A DNA stretch of 64,000 bases, from the NCBI GenBank assembly GCA_905236715.1, contig CAJOMQ010000008.1:1-64000 (forward strand), in the 5' to 3' direction. The position numbers were made by a program, and so were the translations under genes. Numbering within the stretch: position 1 is the first letter of the stretch; the number at the start of each line of letters is the position of its first letter. Shown piece after piece: positions 36,355-44,585 of the stretch. Source of the stretch: an uncultured Bacilli bacterium (GTDB lineage: Bacteria > Bacillota_I > Bacilli_A > RFN20 > CAG-826). The notes under the pieces are model-generated. The model was not told the DNA's origin. It saw only the letters and a program-made list of their open reading frames with translations, and ran no database searches.

Positions 36355-36478
36355 TGCCTTGAAATATTAACACAAAATAAAAATTTTGTTAGGAAAATAT
36401 CTTTCTTGTGGCACAAATAGAGGGGACCTTGTAACAATCAAAATAGACTTTGATGGCAAAAAGGATGATAATAACTCC

Positions 36479-37138
36479 ATGCTCAAATATCTATTTTGTG
36501 ATTTTGATGGTGTCATATTATATTCCGAGCCACTCTATCAAAAATTTTGGATTGAGGCCTGCCAGGAAAATGGTTTTTCTTTATCAATTGAACAAGAGCT
36601 TCCTCTTCGTAGTCGTGATCATCAATTAACAGAAAAATATTTTCATGAATTATTTGGTGAAAAGGCTATATATGAAGAAATTGTGACAAGCCGGAAAAGA
36701 TTGATGAATGAATATTTAAACACTCATCAAATTCCTCTTAAAGATGGTGTTTTACCTTTCTTGAAATATGTCAAAGAAGAGACCAATATCAAAATCGCCA
36801 TTGTCACTTCTTCAAGTGAGGAATATGTCCAACTTCATGGTGGTTATAATCAAATCTTGCCATATATCGATGAAATAATATCGGCCAGAAATGTCAAAAG
36901 AGGTAAACCTTTCCCGTATGTTTATCAAGAAGCCATCAAAAAGGCCCAAATAAGAGAAGATGAAGTATTAGTCTTAGAAGATTCTAGTAATGGAGTTATC
37001 GCGGCGTATGAGGCCGGTTTAAGGGTTATTTTCGTGGAAGATTTATCACCCGTAGATGAACAAATTAAAAAGATGAGTGTGGAACAAATTAAAAACACCA
37101 TGGAAATGATACCCATCATCGAAAAATATAATAAATAA
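36479..37138 (+). CDS. HAD-superfamily hydrolase (beta-phosphoglucomutase-like)
   Basis: 219 residues from the ATG at 36479; a TTG-led extension upstream looks non-coding. Motif I FCDFDGVIL has the nucleophile Asp8 and Asp10; motif II is IVTSS; motif III/IV is KRGKPFPYVY and LVLEDSSNGVIAA. The alpha-helical cap of about 75 residues between motifs I and II puts it in the cap-type I group, which acts on sugar phosphates or other small phosphates. It ends 1 base from the convergent flavodoxin gene. Confidence 0.85.
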   Translation: MLKYLFCDFDGVILYSEPLYQKFWIEACQENGFSLSIEQELPLRSRDHQLTEKYFHELFGEKAIYEEIVTSRKRLMNEYLNTHQIPLKDGVLPFLKYVKEETNIKIAIVTSSSEEYVQLHGGYNQILPYIDEIISARNVKRGKPFPYVYQEAIKKAQIREDEVLVLEDSSNGVIAAYEAGLRVIFVEDLSPVDEQIKKMSVEQIKNTMEMIPIIEKYNK

Positions 37139-37139
37139 C

Positions 37140-37544
37140 TTATTGAATAATACTTTTAGCGAATTCTTGTGCCTTTATAAGGTCTTCCTCATTTGGTCTT
37201 CCTTTATTCATTTTTAAGAATTGGCCGGGAATTGATAGATGTTTTTCATTAATTTTAATATTCTTATCTTTTAAACACTTAGCGATTTTCTTATGGGTAG
37301 ATGTATCACTCGCGGATGTGGAAAAGACCACGATTTCCTTAACATCTTCCGCTTTTAATCCTTCGACAAATTTTTTAATGTTTTTATCGACCGTAAAAGC
37401 ATACATTGAAGCACCAAGAAATAAGATATCTGCTTTAACTGGATGGGTGATATCTAATGCTTTGATATCTAAAGCTTCTCCAATCGCATCAGCGACTTTT
37501 TTGGTGTTACCACCTCTTGAATAATAACGTATAGCAATATTCAT
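37140..37544 (-). CDS. flavodoxin
   Basis: 134 residues. The FMN phosphate loop is YYSRGGNTKKVADAI (about 7-21); LGASMYAF and VVFSTSASD form the other FMN contacts. A small electron carrier, or a flavodoxin-like domain acting as a quinone/menaquinone-independent redox partner. It precedes (in transcription, follows) the Sfp-type transferase gene 12 bases away. Confidence 0.85.
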   Translation of the reverse strand: MNIAIRYYSRGGNTKKVADAIGEALDIKALDITHPVKADILFLGASMYAFTVDKNIKKFVEGLKAEDVKEIVVFSTSASDTSTHKKIAKCLKDKNIKINEKHLSIPGQFLKMNKGRPNEEDLIKAQEFAKSIIQ

Positions 37545-37556
37545 ACCTTCTCCTTG

Positions 37557-38162
37557 TTACGCAAATATTTCTTTATTTTCTATTATTTTTATCTCTTCAA
37601 TAGGTTTGTCATCTCTTGTAATAGAAATGACATAATCTTCATAATCCATGGTTCTACTATAAAAATCTTTATCTTCATAAATTCTTTTATCATTAAGAGG
37701 TAAACCATTCACTTCATTTAATTTCTTATTTATACCAGTGCCGATACATTTCAATAGCGATTCTTTATTGGTCCAAATAGCGAAGAAATCTTTGTCATTT
37801 TTGATATATGATTTTTCTTCTTCATTACAGACAAATGACGAGAAATCTTTTTTTATATCTCTTATCTTTTCAATATCTACACCAACACTTTCTTTGCCGT
37901 CATTAACAATTAGGATGACATAATTACCACTATGAGAGATATTAAAAGAAGATTGTAAGGAAAGGGGTTTGCCAAATTCATTTACAAAATAAGAAGATAT
38001 ATATCTATTTTTTAAATATGCAGAAACTAATTTTTGTTGATATGTTAAAGGGTGATGATATTGTTTTAAATTTTCTTTATCAATAGAGGTGATATAAGAA
38101 GATGATTCTATTTTATTAATAGAAAATTCATCAATATGGACAAGAAATAAATTAATAGCCAT
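37557..38162 (-). CDS. 4'-phosphopantetheinyl transferase, Sfp type
   Basis: 201 residues. VGVDIEKIRD and the motif WTNKESLLKCIGTG (WxxKEA-type) contain the magnesium and CoA-binding residues of Sfp/Gsp-type transferases. It activates a carrier protein with phosphopantetheine; no carrier or synthase is in the window. A TAAAAT box lies 6 bases before the ATG on the minus strand and no ribosome binding site is seen, so it may be leaderless. Confidence 0.85.
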   Translation of the reverse strand: MAINLFLVHIDEFSINKIESSSYITSIDKENLKQYHHPLTYQQKLVSAYLKNRYISSYFVNEFGKPLSLQSSFNISHSGNYVILIVNDGKESVGVDIEKIRDIKKDFSSFVCNEEEKSYIKNDKDFFAIWTNKESLLKCIGTGINKKLNEVNGLPLNDKRIYEDKDFYSRTMDYEDYVISITRDDKPIEEIKIIENKEIFA

Positions 38163-38165
38163 ATA

Positions 38166-38318
38166 GTGATTTTATCATTAAAGAGGCAAACATTAAATAT
38201 AGATGATAATGACAACAGAAGACTTAAGGTACATTCTTTTGGCCAGTTTGTAGAATACGGGAACTCATCTAACAAAGAAAGGAATATAATCTCGTTTTTA
38301 CTATTAAAAAAGAAATAG
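38166..38318 (+). pseudogene. possible coding remnant
   Basis: A GTG-initiated 50-codon frame reads coding-like sequence (RRLKVHSFGQFVEYGNSS and further) up to a TAG; a second short frame with MDPESLDNVF follows in another phase. No ribosome binding site. It may be the wreck of a gene; I cannot assign it. Confidence 0.2.
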
Positions 38319-38372
38319 CGATGGATCCAGAATCGTTGGATAATGTATTTTAAACAAGAGCAGCAATAACAA

Positions 38373-38855
38373 TTATTCCTCTTCTAAGCGGATATCACTT
38401 TTATATATTAGTCTTTCCGAACCAGTTGTTTTATTTACTTCAACTTTCTTTAATAATGTCATAAATGATTGGCCAGCAGCATAATCTAATTCGTTTTCAA
38501 TGAACGTGGATACAATAACATATTCATGTGGATTTTTTGGATTACTTCTATTCCTAAGAAAGTAATAATAAATATTATTTCCAAATTCACTCTTAATTTG
38601 ATATTCATATTTTATTTGTGTATAAAAAGGTTTGATGTTTTGAATAAATCTATAATGTTTATTATCTTTAGCATTATCAAAGTTGTCCCTCAAATCGATA
38701 ATTGAATAAAGCCTATCAGTGATATCATTAAAATAAGCTGATGCAGCAAGAGCTTTTCTAAATTCGTTACTATTCTTTTTAAATTCCTTGTACAAAACGT
38801 TTGGATTAGCTTCAGTAACCAATGTAATATCAATCAACTTATCTAAGCCGGCCAA
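38373..38855 (-). CDS. hypothetical protein, start uncertain
   Basis: 160 residues from a TTG at 38855, with no Met codon and no ribosome binding site; the frame is open about 45 bases further back to a TAA. It looks like a mixed alpha/beta globular protein, with aromatic-rich segments (NNIYYYFLRNR) and an acidic tail. The missing start may mean truncation. It lies 45 bases after a 43-codon gene with a strong ribosome binding site, and both would follow the structured RNA at 39057-39214. Confidence 0.4.
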   Translation of the reverse strand: MAGLDKLIDITLVTEANPNVLYKEFKKNSNEFRKALAASAYFNDITDRLYSIIDLRDNFDNAKDNKHYRFIQNIKPFYTQIKYEYQIKSEFGNNIYYYFLRNRSNPKNPHEYVIVSTFIENELDYAAGQSFMTLLKKVEVNKTTGSERLIYKSDIRLEEE

Positions 38856-38900
38856 ATGAACAAAATTAATTTCTAAAAAAATAAGTTCAATGTCTACTAT

Positions 38901-39032
38901 TTAGTCGTTTTTCGCTAATTTTATTCGATAAGTCAAATTCATTAATTCAAGAAAGGACCTAAATGATTTATTCAAAAGATTTAGATTTTCTAGAATTTCT
39001 TCTTCTGACAAAGTCATCGTATCATCACACAT
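38901..39032 (-). CDS. 43-residue small protein, unknown
   Basis: ATG at 39032 with an AAAGGAG ribosome binding site at good spacing. It encodes MCDDTMTLSEEEILENLNLL, then a helical Lys/Asn-rich end finishing KLAKND. The first half is acidic and predicted helical. It follows the terminator of the structured RNA at 39057-39214, so it may be under attenuation control. Not recognised. Confidence 0.5.
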   Translation of the reverse strand: MCDDTMTLSEEEILENLNLLNKSFRSFLELMNLTYRIKLAKND

Positions 39033-39056
39033 AATTATTGCTCCTTTCTCAATTTA

Positions 39057-39249
39057 AGAAAAAAAGCCACTTACGCGGCAATTTTTGTGAATATCTTCTA
39101 GTCTTGCGACCCCCTGAACGCGGTAATTATATTCAAGCCCGAATGGGAACTCCACTATTACAAGTCAGGTCCAATAATAGTTTCAACGTTCAGTCAAAGG
39201 ATTTCTCTTTTGACATTTATATATTACATAATACATTTCACCTTTTCAA
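39057..39249 (-). ncRNA. candidate riboswitch-like leader or small RNA
   Basis: Minus strand: TTGAAA (39249-39244) and TAATAT (39226-39221), 17 bases apart, predict a start near 39214. Then come GTCAAA/TTTGAC, a 7-bp closing stem CTGAACG/CGTTCAG (39193-39187 with 39120-39114), an inner 7-bp stem ACTATTA/TAATAGT, CCC-ATTC-GGG, the GNRA hairpin GTC-GCAA-GAC, and a terminator GCCGC-GTAA-GTGGC-T7 (39079-39057). Directly after it comes the ribosome binding site of the 43-residue gene. Compact junction plus terminator before a gene is the layout of a riboswitch or attenuator. Confidence 0.5.
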
Positions 39250-39386
39250 TAATTTGTTTCCTTTTTCTGTATTATTTGACAGATTTATTGCAACAACAAT
39301 ATTTATAGCGACCATTATTCGCCCCTTTGAATGATTATCACGCTTCTTGGGCAACTTTTCATTCTCGCTTACTAAACAAAGAAAAC
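39250..39386. other. intergenic, no gene seen
   Basis: AT-rich sequence between the promoter of the candidate RNA and the gene at 39400. Nothing recognisable apart from a TATATT box at 39387-39392 next to it. Confidence 0.4.
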
Positions 39387-39399
39387 TATATTTGATACA

Positions 39400-40101
39400 A
39401 TGAAAAAGATGAAAAAAGACATTGATGATAAAAAAGCCAAGAAAAGAAAAATAATTTCTATTATTGCTATTGTGGGATTAAGTATTGATTTAATCATTTT
39501 GATGGCTACACTCTCTTTTCGTATCAAACTAGAAATGCAAAATAGAAGAGAGGCTGAACAAACCCTTCAATATCAACAAAGCGCAGAAGAATTAAAAAAT
39601 CAATTAGTGTCTATCATCAATGATTCCTTGAAAGACATTGATAATGATGAACAATACCCCATCAACAACATTGCTTCGTTTATGATTGATCAGCAAAATA
39701 AGGCTTTATTGACGGGATATAATGAACAATATGTCGTTAATATGTCGTTTGATTTCTCTATTGATGATGATGTTATTAAACAAATAATGACTAATAACAT
39801 TATTTCTAAATCATTAGATATATCAAATAGAGACACAATTTCTAATAATCCCTTGTTGAGTGATAATGATTTCCTCAAAAATCAATATAGCCAAATGCAT
39901 TATGTTATTGGTAAAAATGATTCCTCGATAAGAAACTTATCTGCAACTTATTACGATTATCAAAATGATAGATATGAAACAATATCTAATTATGCCTATG
40001 AAATGGATGATTTCCACTACCAGGATATTACCAATATAAATAAAGCTTCATATACCTTAAAAGATAATCCAGTCATTTATTATTTATTAAGTAATATCTA
40101 A
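39400..40101 (+). CDS. membrane-anchored extracellular protein, unknown
   Basis: 233 residues. A Lys-rich cytoplasmic start (about 1-17), one membrane segment (about 18-40) and an outside part of 190 residues that begins with a coiled-coil-like stretch (QNRREAEQTLQYQQSAEEL). No known domain. A TATATT box lies 7 bases before the ATG and no ribosome binding site is visible, so it may be leaderless. Confidence 0.55.
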   Translation: MKKMKKDIDDKKAKKRKIISIIAIVGLSIDLIILMATLSFRIKLEMQNRREAEQTLQYQQSAEELKNQLVSIINDSLKDIDNDEQYPINNIASFMIDQQNKALLTGYNEQYVVNMSFDFSIDDDVIKQIMTNNIISKSLDISNRDTISNNPLLSDNDFLKNQYSQMHYVIGKNDSSIRNLSATYYDYQNDRYETISNYAYEMDDFHYQDITNINKASYTLKDNPVIYYLLSNI

Positions 40102-40112
40102 GGTAAAAGAAA

Positions 40113-40137
40113 AGGCCCAATACCAATGTATCGGGCC
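40113..40137. terminator. terminator of the malic enzyme gene (and of the plus-strand gene)
   Basis: GGCCCAATA-CCAATG-TATCGGGCC; followed by TTTTCTTTT on the minus strand. Confidence 0.8.
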
Positions 40138-40153
40138 GATTTCATAATTAATA

Positions 40154-41329
40154 TTATTGACGAATAACGCCTGTTCTAATGGCGGCTTCTTTGACCGCTT
40201 CCGCCACAACCTTATGGGCTTTTTTATCAAAAGCGAAGGGAAGAATATAATCTTCTTTTAATTCCTCGGGTTTGACACAATTGGCAATACCGATGGAAGC
40301 CGCTTTCATCATCTCCATATTAACTGTGGTTGCTTTAGCGTCAATCGCTCCTCTAAATAAGCCGGGGAAGACTAACACGTTATTGATTTGGTTAGGATAT
40401 TGACTAGAACCTGTACCAACAATATATGCTCCTGCTTCTTTGGCTAATTCTGGAAGAATTTCTGGCACGGGATTAGCACAGGGGAAGAGAATAGGTTTTT
40501 CCGCCATAGAGCGGACCATATCTTGACTCACCACATTAGCCACAGAGACACCGACAAACACATCAGCGCCTTTCATGGCTTCCGCTAAGCCACCTTGTAA
40601 ATGTTCACGATTGGTGATTTTGGCTAATTCTTGTTTGGCGCTATTTAAGCGAGGATCGCCTTCACATAAGATGCCTTTCGAATCGCAAACAATAACATTT
40701 TTCGCACCTAAGAACATCAAATATTTAGCAATCGCGACACCCGCAGCGCCTGCTCCGTTAACGACAATACGAATATCTTCAATATTCTTTTTCGCTAATT
40801 TTAAGGCATTGATTAACGCGGCGCCAGTGACAATCGCGGTGCCATGTTGATCATCATGGAAAACCGGGATGTCTAATTCTTCTTTTAATCTCGTTTCAAT
40901 TTCAAAGCAACGAGGGGCAGAAATATCTTCAAGATTAATGCCGCCAAAACTACCGGAAATTAATTTAATTGTGCGGATAATTTCTTCGGTATCTTTGGAT
41001 TTAATGCAGATGGGGAAAGCATCAACATTACCAAATTCTTTGAATAAGGCACATTTGCCTTCCATCACTGGCATGCCAGCTTCTGGACCAATATCACCTA
41101 ATCCTAATACCGCGGTGCCATCAGTGATGACAGGGACAGTATTCCAACGTCTAGTGAGTTCAAAAGATCTACTGACATCTTCATGGATAGCCATACAAGG
41201 TTCCGCGACACCAGGAGTATACGCGAGCATTAAATCTTCTTTACTACCGACAGGAACACGAACGGAAGTTTCAATTTTTCCTTTCCATTCGTAATGTTTT
41301 TTTAATGATTCTTCACGAATATTTGACAT
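40154..41329 (-). CDS. malic enzyme (NAD(P)-dependent)
   Basis: 391 residues, short bacterial form without a phosphotransacetylase domain. It decarboxylates malate to pyruvate. N-terminal YTPGVAEPC, the metal-binding DGTAVLGLGDIG and FHDDQHGTAIV, and the Rossmann loop NGAGAAGVAIA are present. It provides pyruvate and reducing power. The membrane hydrolase gene lies 12 bases upstream, so cotranscription is possible. Confidence 0.94.
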   Translation of the reverse strand: MSNIREESLKKHYEWKGKIETSVRVPVGSKEDLMLAYTPGVAEPCMAIHEDVSRSFELTRRWNTVPVITDGTAVLGLGDIGPEAGMPVMEGKCALFKEFGNVDAFPICIKSKDTEEIIRTIKLISGSFGGINLEDISAPRCFEIETRLKEELDIPVFHDDQHGTAIVTGAALINALKLAKKNIEDIRIVVNGAGAAGVAIAKYLMFLGAKNVIVCDSKGILCEGDPRLNSAKQELAKITNREHLQGGLAEAMKGADVFVGVSVANVVSQDMVRSMAEKPILFPCANPVPEILPELAKEAGAYIVGTGSSQYPNQINNVLVFPGLFRGAIDAKATTVNMEMMKAASIGIANCVKPEELKEDYILPFAFDKKAHKVVAEAVKEAAIRTGVIRQ

Positions 41330-41341
41330 AAAATACCTTCT

Positions 41342-43771
41342 TTACATTGGGATATAAGAGACTGATGCGCCGATTGTCATCATGATGAAAATCATGCAAT
41401 TTAATAAGGCGCCAAAATAGACATTGCCTGATAATTTGTATGTAATTCTATTGACAATTGGCAACAAGAACATCATCGGAATAAGTGGGAACACCATATT
41501 GATAAATAGCCACATTTCACTATAGTCTGTTGCAGAATAATAACCATAGAAAACTGTACCAGTTAAGAAATAACATGTGTAATTAACCACTAAGATAAAT
41601 ACCAAACCAAGGGAATTAGCTAAAGCCGCTACTAAGGTTGTTTTCCATTCGCTCCAACCTTCATAAGCAATAGAAAGATTGACCCTGATTGAGTTAGAAA
41701 GATAGAAGACGAGGAATGGAATGAGATAAATTGCCCACGTCACAATAAATCTCGGTTGTAACGGGGATGCAGATATCAACATAAACCTGAAGTCTTGGTG
41801 CATTAAGACATTAACAAGTTGCACCATGCCAAAATAAACACCAAATAAGACAATTGCTAATCCGATGGATTTCAATAAATCAAGTGGTTTCACTTTTAGC
41901 AACGTAAATTTCCGCCAATCTAATTTAGCGGGTTCGTGTTTAATTTTGCCAACAATAAAACGCACGAGATTTTCAATTAAAGTAGGAATTGTGTATAAAA
42001 GCAAACCAAATGCACCATTAAATACCGCCCAAAGCATAACAGCATTCACCATTCTTGCAGGATATTGGAAGGTATAAATATTATTCGCAGCATCACTCAT
42101 CCATGTCATTGTTAGTCTAGCGCATGGAATATAATCGAGGCATGCTACAACAGCACCTATGACAAGCAAAGTCCAAAACATCACCTTATCATAAATTGAT
42201 TTCTTTTTACTCTTTGGCAAAACTGGCTCCTTGGCTTGTAAATCAGGAGCAAATTCCGGCTCAATTGGCACCACTTTATCACCATAAGCAATCCGATTAT
42301 CATTTTCTAATGTGACACGTTCAGCACCTGCTTTTTTCAATGATTTCATAAACGGTACATAAGTAACGATTAAGCTAGCCAAAGCGTAAACCAAGATAAA
42401 TCCATTGACCATGGCGAAACCATTGCTGGCTTCTTTGCCCATCCAAATCATCGAAGAATCTTTAATATTAGTGTCGAAATTTAAAGACTCTTTAAAGAAA
42501 TTTAAGGTATTTGAAATAGATTTTGGATCATACATTTCAAAACAATGGTTAATATCTTCGTGATGAATAACGCGGTAATCATGAGTCTCGTAAGATCCAT
42601 AAACCTTGTCAATTTCAAAATCAGAATAGGAATTAACCTTATCGCCGTTGACGTTGTTGATAAACATCAAAGAAACGATTTCAAATGAATTTGTACTATC
42701 TTGATAACGGAAACTTCCCTCATCATAATAGGCGTAACTCATAGCGGCATTACAACGTAAATTTTTGAATCTATTTGCCGCACTTAGTTTAATATAACCA
42801 GAAATATATAGGGCTTTGATAACGGATTCATCATAAGTCGAACCAGAGAAATTTTCCGCTAATTGGCAAACATTACCACCACCTGCGGAATGACCAACTG
42901 CACCAAATCTAGTTCTATCAATATAATTGTAAGTTTCTAAATTGTTATAAACATATTGGACGAGGTAATTTAAACCATTGCAACCAACAGTCGAAGAAAT
43001 CATATCTCCATCTTCTGTATACCCAGCAGCCGTTGTAGCACCTTGACAGCCAGGATCTAAAGTAAACACAACAGATCCACGTCTCGATAATTCAATAGCA
43101 TATTGCGCCATGGTGGCTTTGGTTCTTGTGAAACCAGGCATTACAAATACCACAGGGTATGGATTTTCCTCGCTGGCACCCTTGGGGACATATTGTGTCA
43201 CACCAAATTGCAGCATATCATCTTCAATAACATAGTTATGTCCATTTAATTTATTGATTTCACCAGCATTGTATTCTTCAGTCATTGCTTTCGTTAAAGT
43301 AAAATCATCGACATCAACACTGAATCCAGATGTTTCAAAACACATTGCGGAGAAGGAGAATAAAAGAATGCCTAAGAAAGAGGAACACGAAAGAATGAAA
43401 TTAGCGCGTCGATACCATTTTTTCTTCGGTTTATCTTTGACTTGATTGCTTTCTTCTTGTATTTCCGTTGGTTCATTGTTTTTCAAAAGCAAAACAATAA
43501 CACCAAGAATCGTTCCCACGACTGTCACAATCGATAAAGAAATAAAGATAATAAAGATAATCTTATATTTTTTTTGATTTATTAAATCTAGTCTTTGACG
43601 GATGTAATCTAAGCCCAAACCGGACCAAAGGCTCAAAAAGCCCAAAGCCAGGAAAAGCCAGTAGAAAGAATCTCCCATCGAATAAAAACAGGCAGTAAGA
43701 AGGGCATAGATAAAAGCAACGCAATAATTAACAATAGAGGCTGAAAGTAGCAGTTTATTCTTCAATTTCAT
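41342..43771 (-). CDS. membrane-embedded alpha/beta hydrolase
   Basis: 809 residues. Three or four membrane segments (about 5-150) precede an extracytoplasmic alpha/beta-hydrolase domain (about 180-430) with the nucleophile elbow GHSAGG and a likely oxyanion strand VVFVMPGFTRTKA. After it come a single segment, a cytoplasmic linker and about seven further segments (about 530-809). The hydrolase part resembles chlorophyllase or PET-hydrolase-like esterases. A hydrolase built into a 10-plus-segment membrane protein is uncommon; the C-terminal part may be a transporter or an acyltransferase-like module. Confidence 0.7.
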   Translation of the reverse strand: MKLKNKLLLSASIVNYCVAFIYALLTACFYSMGDSFYWLFLALGFLSLWSGLGLDYIRQRLDLINQKKYKIIFIIFISLSIVTVVGTILGVIVLLLKNNEPTEIQEESNQVKDKPKKKWYRRANFILSCSSFLGILLFSFSAMCFETSGFSVDVDDFTLTKAMTEEYNAGEINKLNGHNYVIEDDMLQFGVTQYVPKGASEENPYPVVFVMPGFTRTKATMAQYAIELSRRGSVVFTLDPGCQGATTAAGYTEDGDMISSTVGCNGLNYLVQYVYNNLETYNYIDRTRFGAVGHSAGGGNVCQLAENFSGSTYDESVIKALYISGYIKLSAANRFKNLRCNAAMSYAYYDEGSFRYQDSTNSFEIVSLMFINNVNGDKVNSYSDFEIDKVYGSYETHDYRVIHHEDINHCFEMYDPKSISNTLNFFKESLNFDTNIKDSSMIWMGKEASNGFAMVNGFILVYALASLIVTYVPFMKSLKKAGAERVTLENDNRIAYGDKVVPIEPEFAPDLQAKEPVLPKSKKKSIYDKVMFWTLLVIGAVVACLDYIPCARLTMTWMSDAANNIYTFQYPARMVNAVMLWAVFNGAFGLLLYTIPTLIENLVRFIVGKIKHEPAKLDWRKFTLLKVKPLDLLKSIGLAIVLFGVYFGMVQLVNVLMHQDFRFMLISASPLQPRFIVTWAIYLIPFLVFYLSNSIRVNLSIAYEGWSEWKTTLVAALANSLGLVFILVVNYTCYFLTGTVFYGYYSATDYSEMWLFINMVFPLIPMMFLLPIVNRITYKLSGNVYFGALLNCMIFIMMTIGASVSYIPM

Positions 43772-43781
43772 ATTAGACCTC

Positions 43782-44549
43782 CTATGCTAAAGCTTCATGA
43801 CCATCAGGGGTTTTTAGCCATTCATAGACTTTGATGGCCACCTCTTTATCGGTTAATCTCGCAATATAACGAGATTTCCCGCCCATTGGAATTTCGCCTT
43901 GTTTTTCGATGATAGAAACACCACCAGTAGAATTGATATTATTTCCGACACCAATAAGCAAATCAACATCGCCGTCATCGTTAATCAAACCACCCATAGC
44001 GGCAACATCACCATTATAACCACGAATAGAAACTAAGCCGATTTGCTCGTCAGTAGCGTCACATTCGCTTCTCAAAAAGGCATGTAAATCAACAGTCCAT
44101 TTTTCAATTTGCGTTTCGCTAAGTCCAGAGGTTGTTGTTTTCGCATACCAACCCACAACGAGATAATAAGTAGGAAGTTCGTCTTTGTGGATAAATAAAG
44201 GATTCATTGTTACCTTTCCGTCGACGACATAATTTTGTATTTGACTATAACGCACAATACCGTTTGGTTTGACATATTCATTTTCAAAATTTATATCCGA
44301 AAAATGAACATTATCTAACGCGGTCCAACCAAAGAATTTATGATCTGTTGGAATGTCTTCTGCCGCCACGGTCGGAGTTAAACCATTATTAAATGTTGTC
44401 ACATGAGTAGTAGTAAAAGGGGTTCCTCCTACAAATTCAACATCACATGATTTTTCCCATTTTTTTAGCATTGAACATCCGCTTAAAGAAACAACAGAAA
44501 TAAACCCAAAGGATAAGGTTGCCATTATTTTTTTAATAGTATTTTTCAT
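43782..44549 (-). CDS. lipoprotein with one InlB-like repeat and one solute-binding-like module
   Basis: 255 residues. Lipoprotein signal ending VVSLSGC. A degenerate InlB/Flg_new beta-grasp repeat (VEFVGGTPFTTTHVTTF to HKFFGWTALD) is followed by a module starting YYLVVGWYAKT and ending SRYIARLTDKEVAIKVYEWL. That module matches three copies in the neighbouring 647-residue lipoprotein. The same-strand gap of 36 bases has a GC stem but no T-run, so the two genes probably form one operon. Confidence 0.6.
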   Translation of the reverse strand: MKNTIKKIMATLSFGFISVVSLSGCSMLKKWEKSCDVEFVGGTPFTTTHVTTFNNGLTPTVAAEDIPTDHKFFGWTALDNVHFSDINFENEYVKPNGIVRYSQIQNYVVDGKVTMNPLFIHKDELPTYYLVVGWYAKTTTSGLSETQIEKWTVDLHAFLRSECDATDEQIGLVSIRGYNGDVAAMGGLINDDGDVDLLIGVGNNINSTGGVSIIEKQGEIPMGGKSRYIARLTDKEVAIKVYEWLKTPDGHEALA

Positions 44550-44585
44550 ATTACCCTCCTTTTAAGAGAGGGGCCAAAAAGGCCC

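Noticed and set aside
39038..39334. 98-codon plus-strand ORF
   Set aside because: Starts opposite the ribosome binding site and terminator of the minus-strand leader; no ribosome binding site; composition not coding-like.
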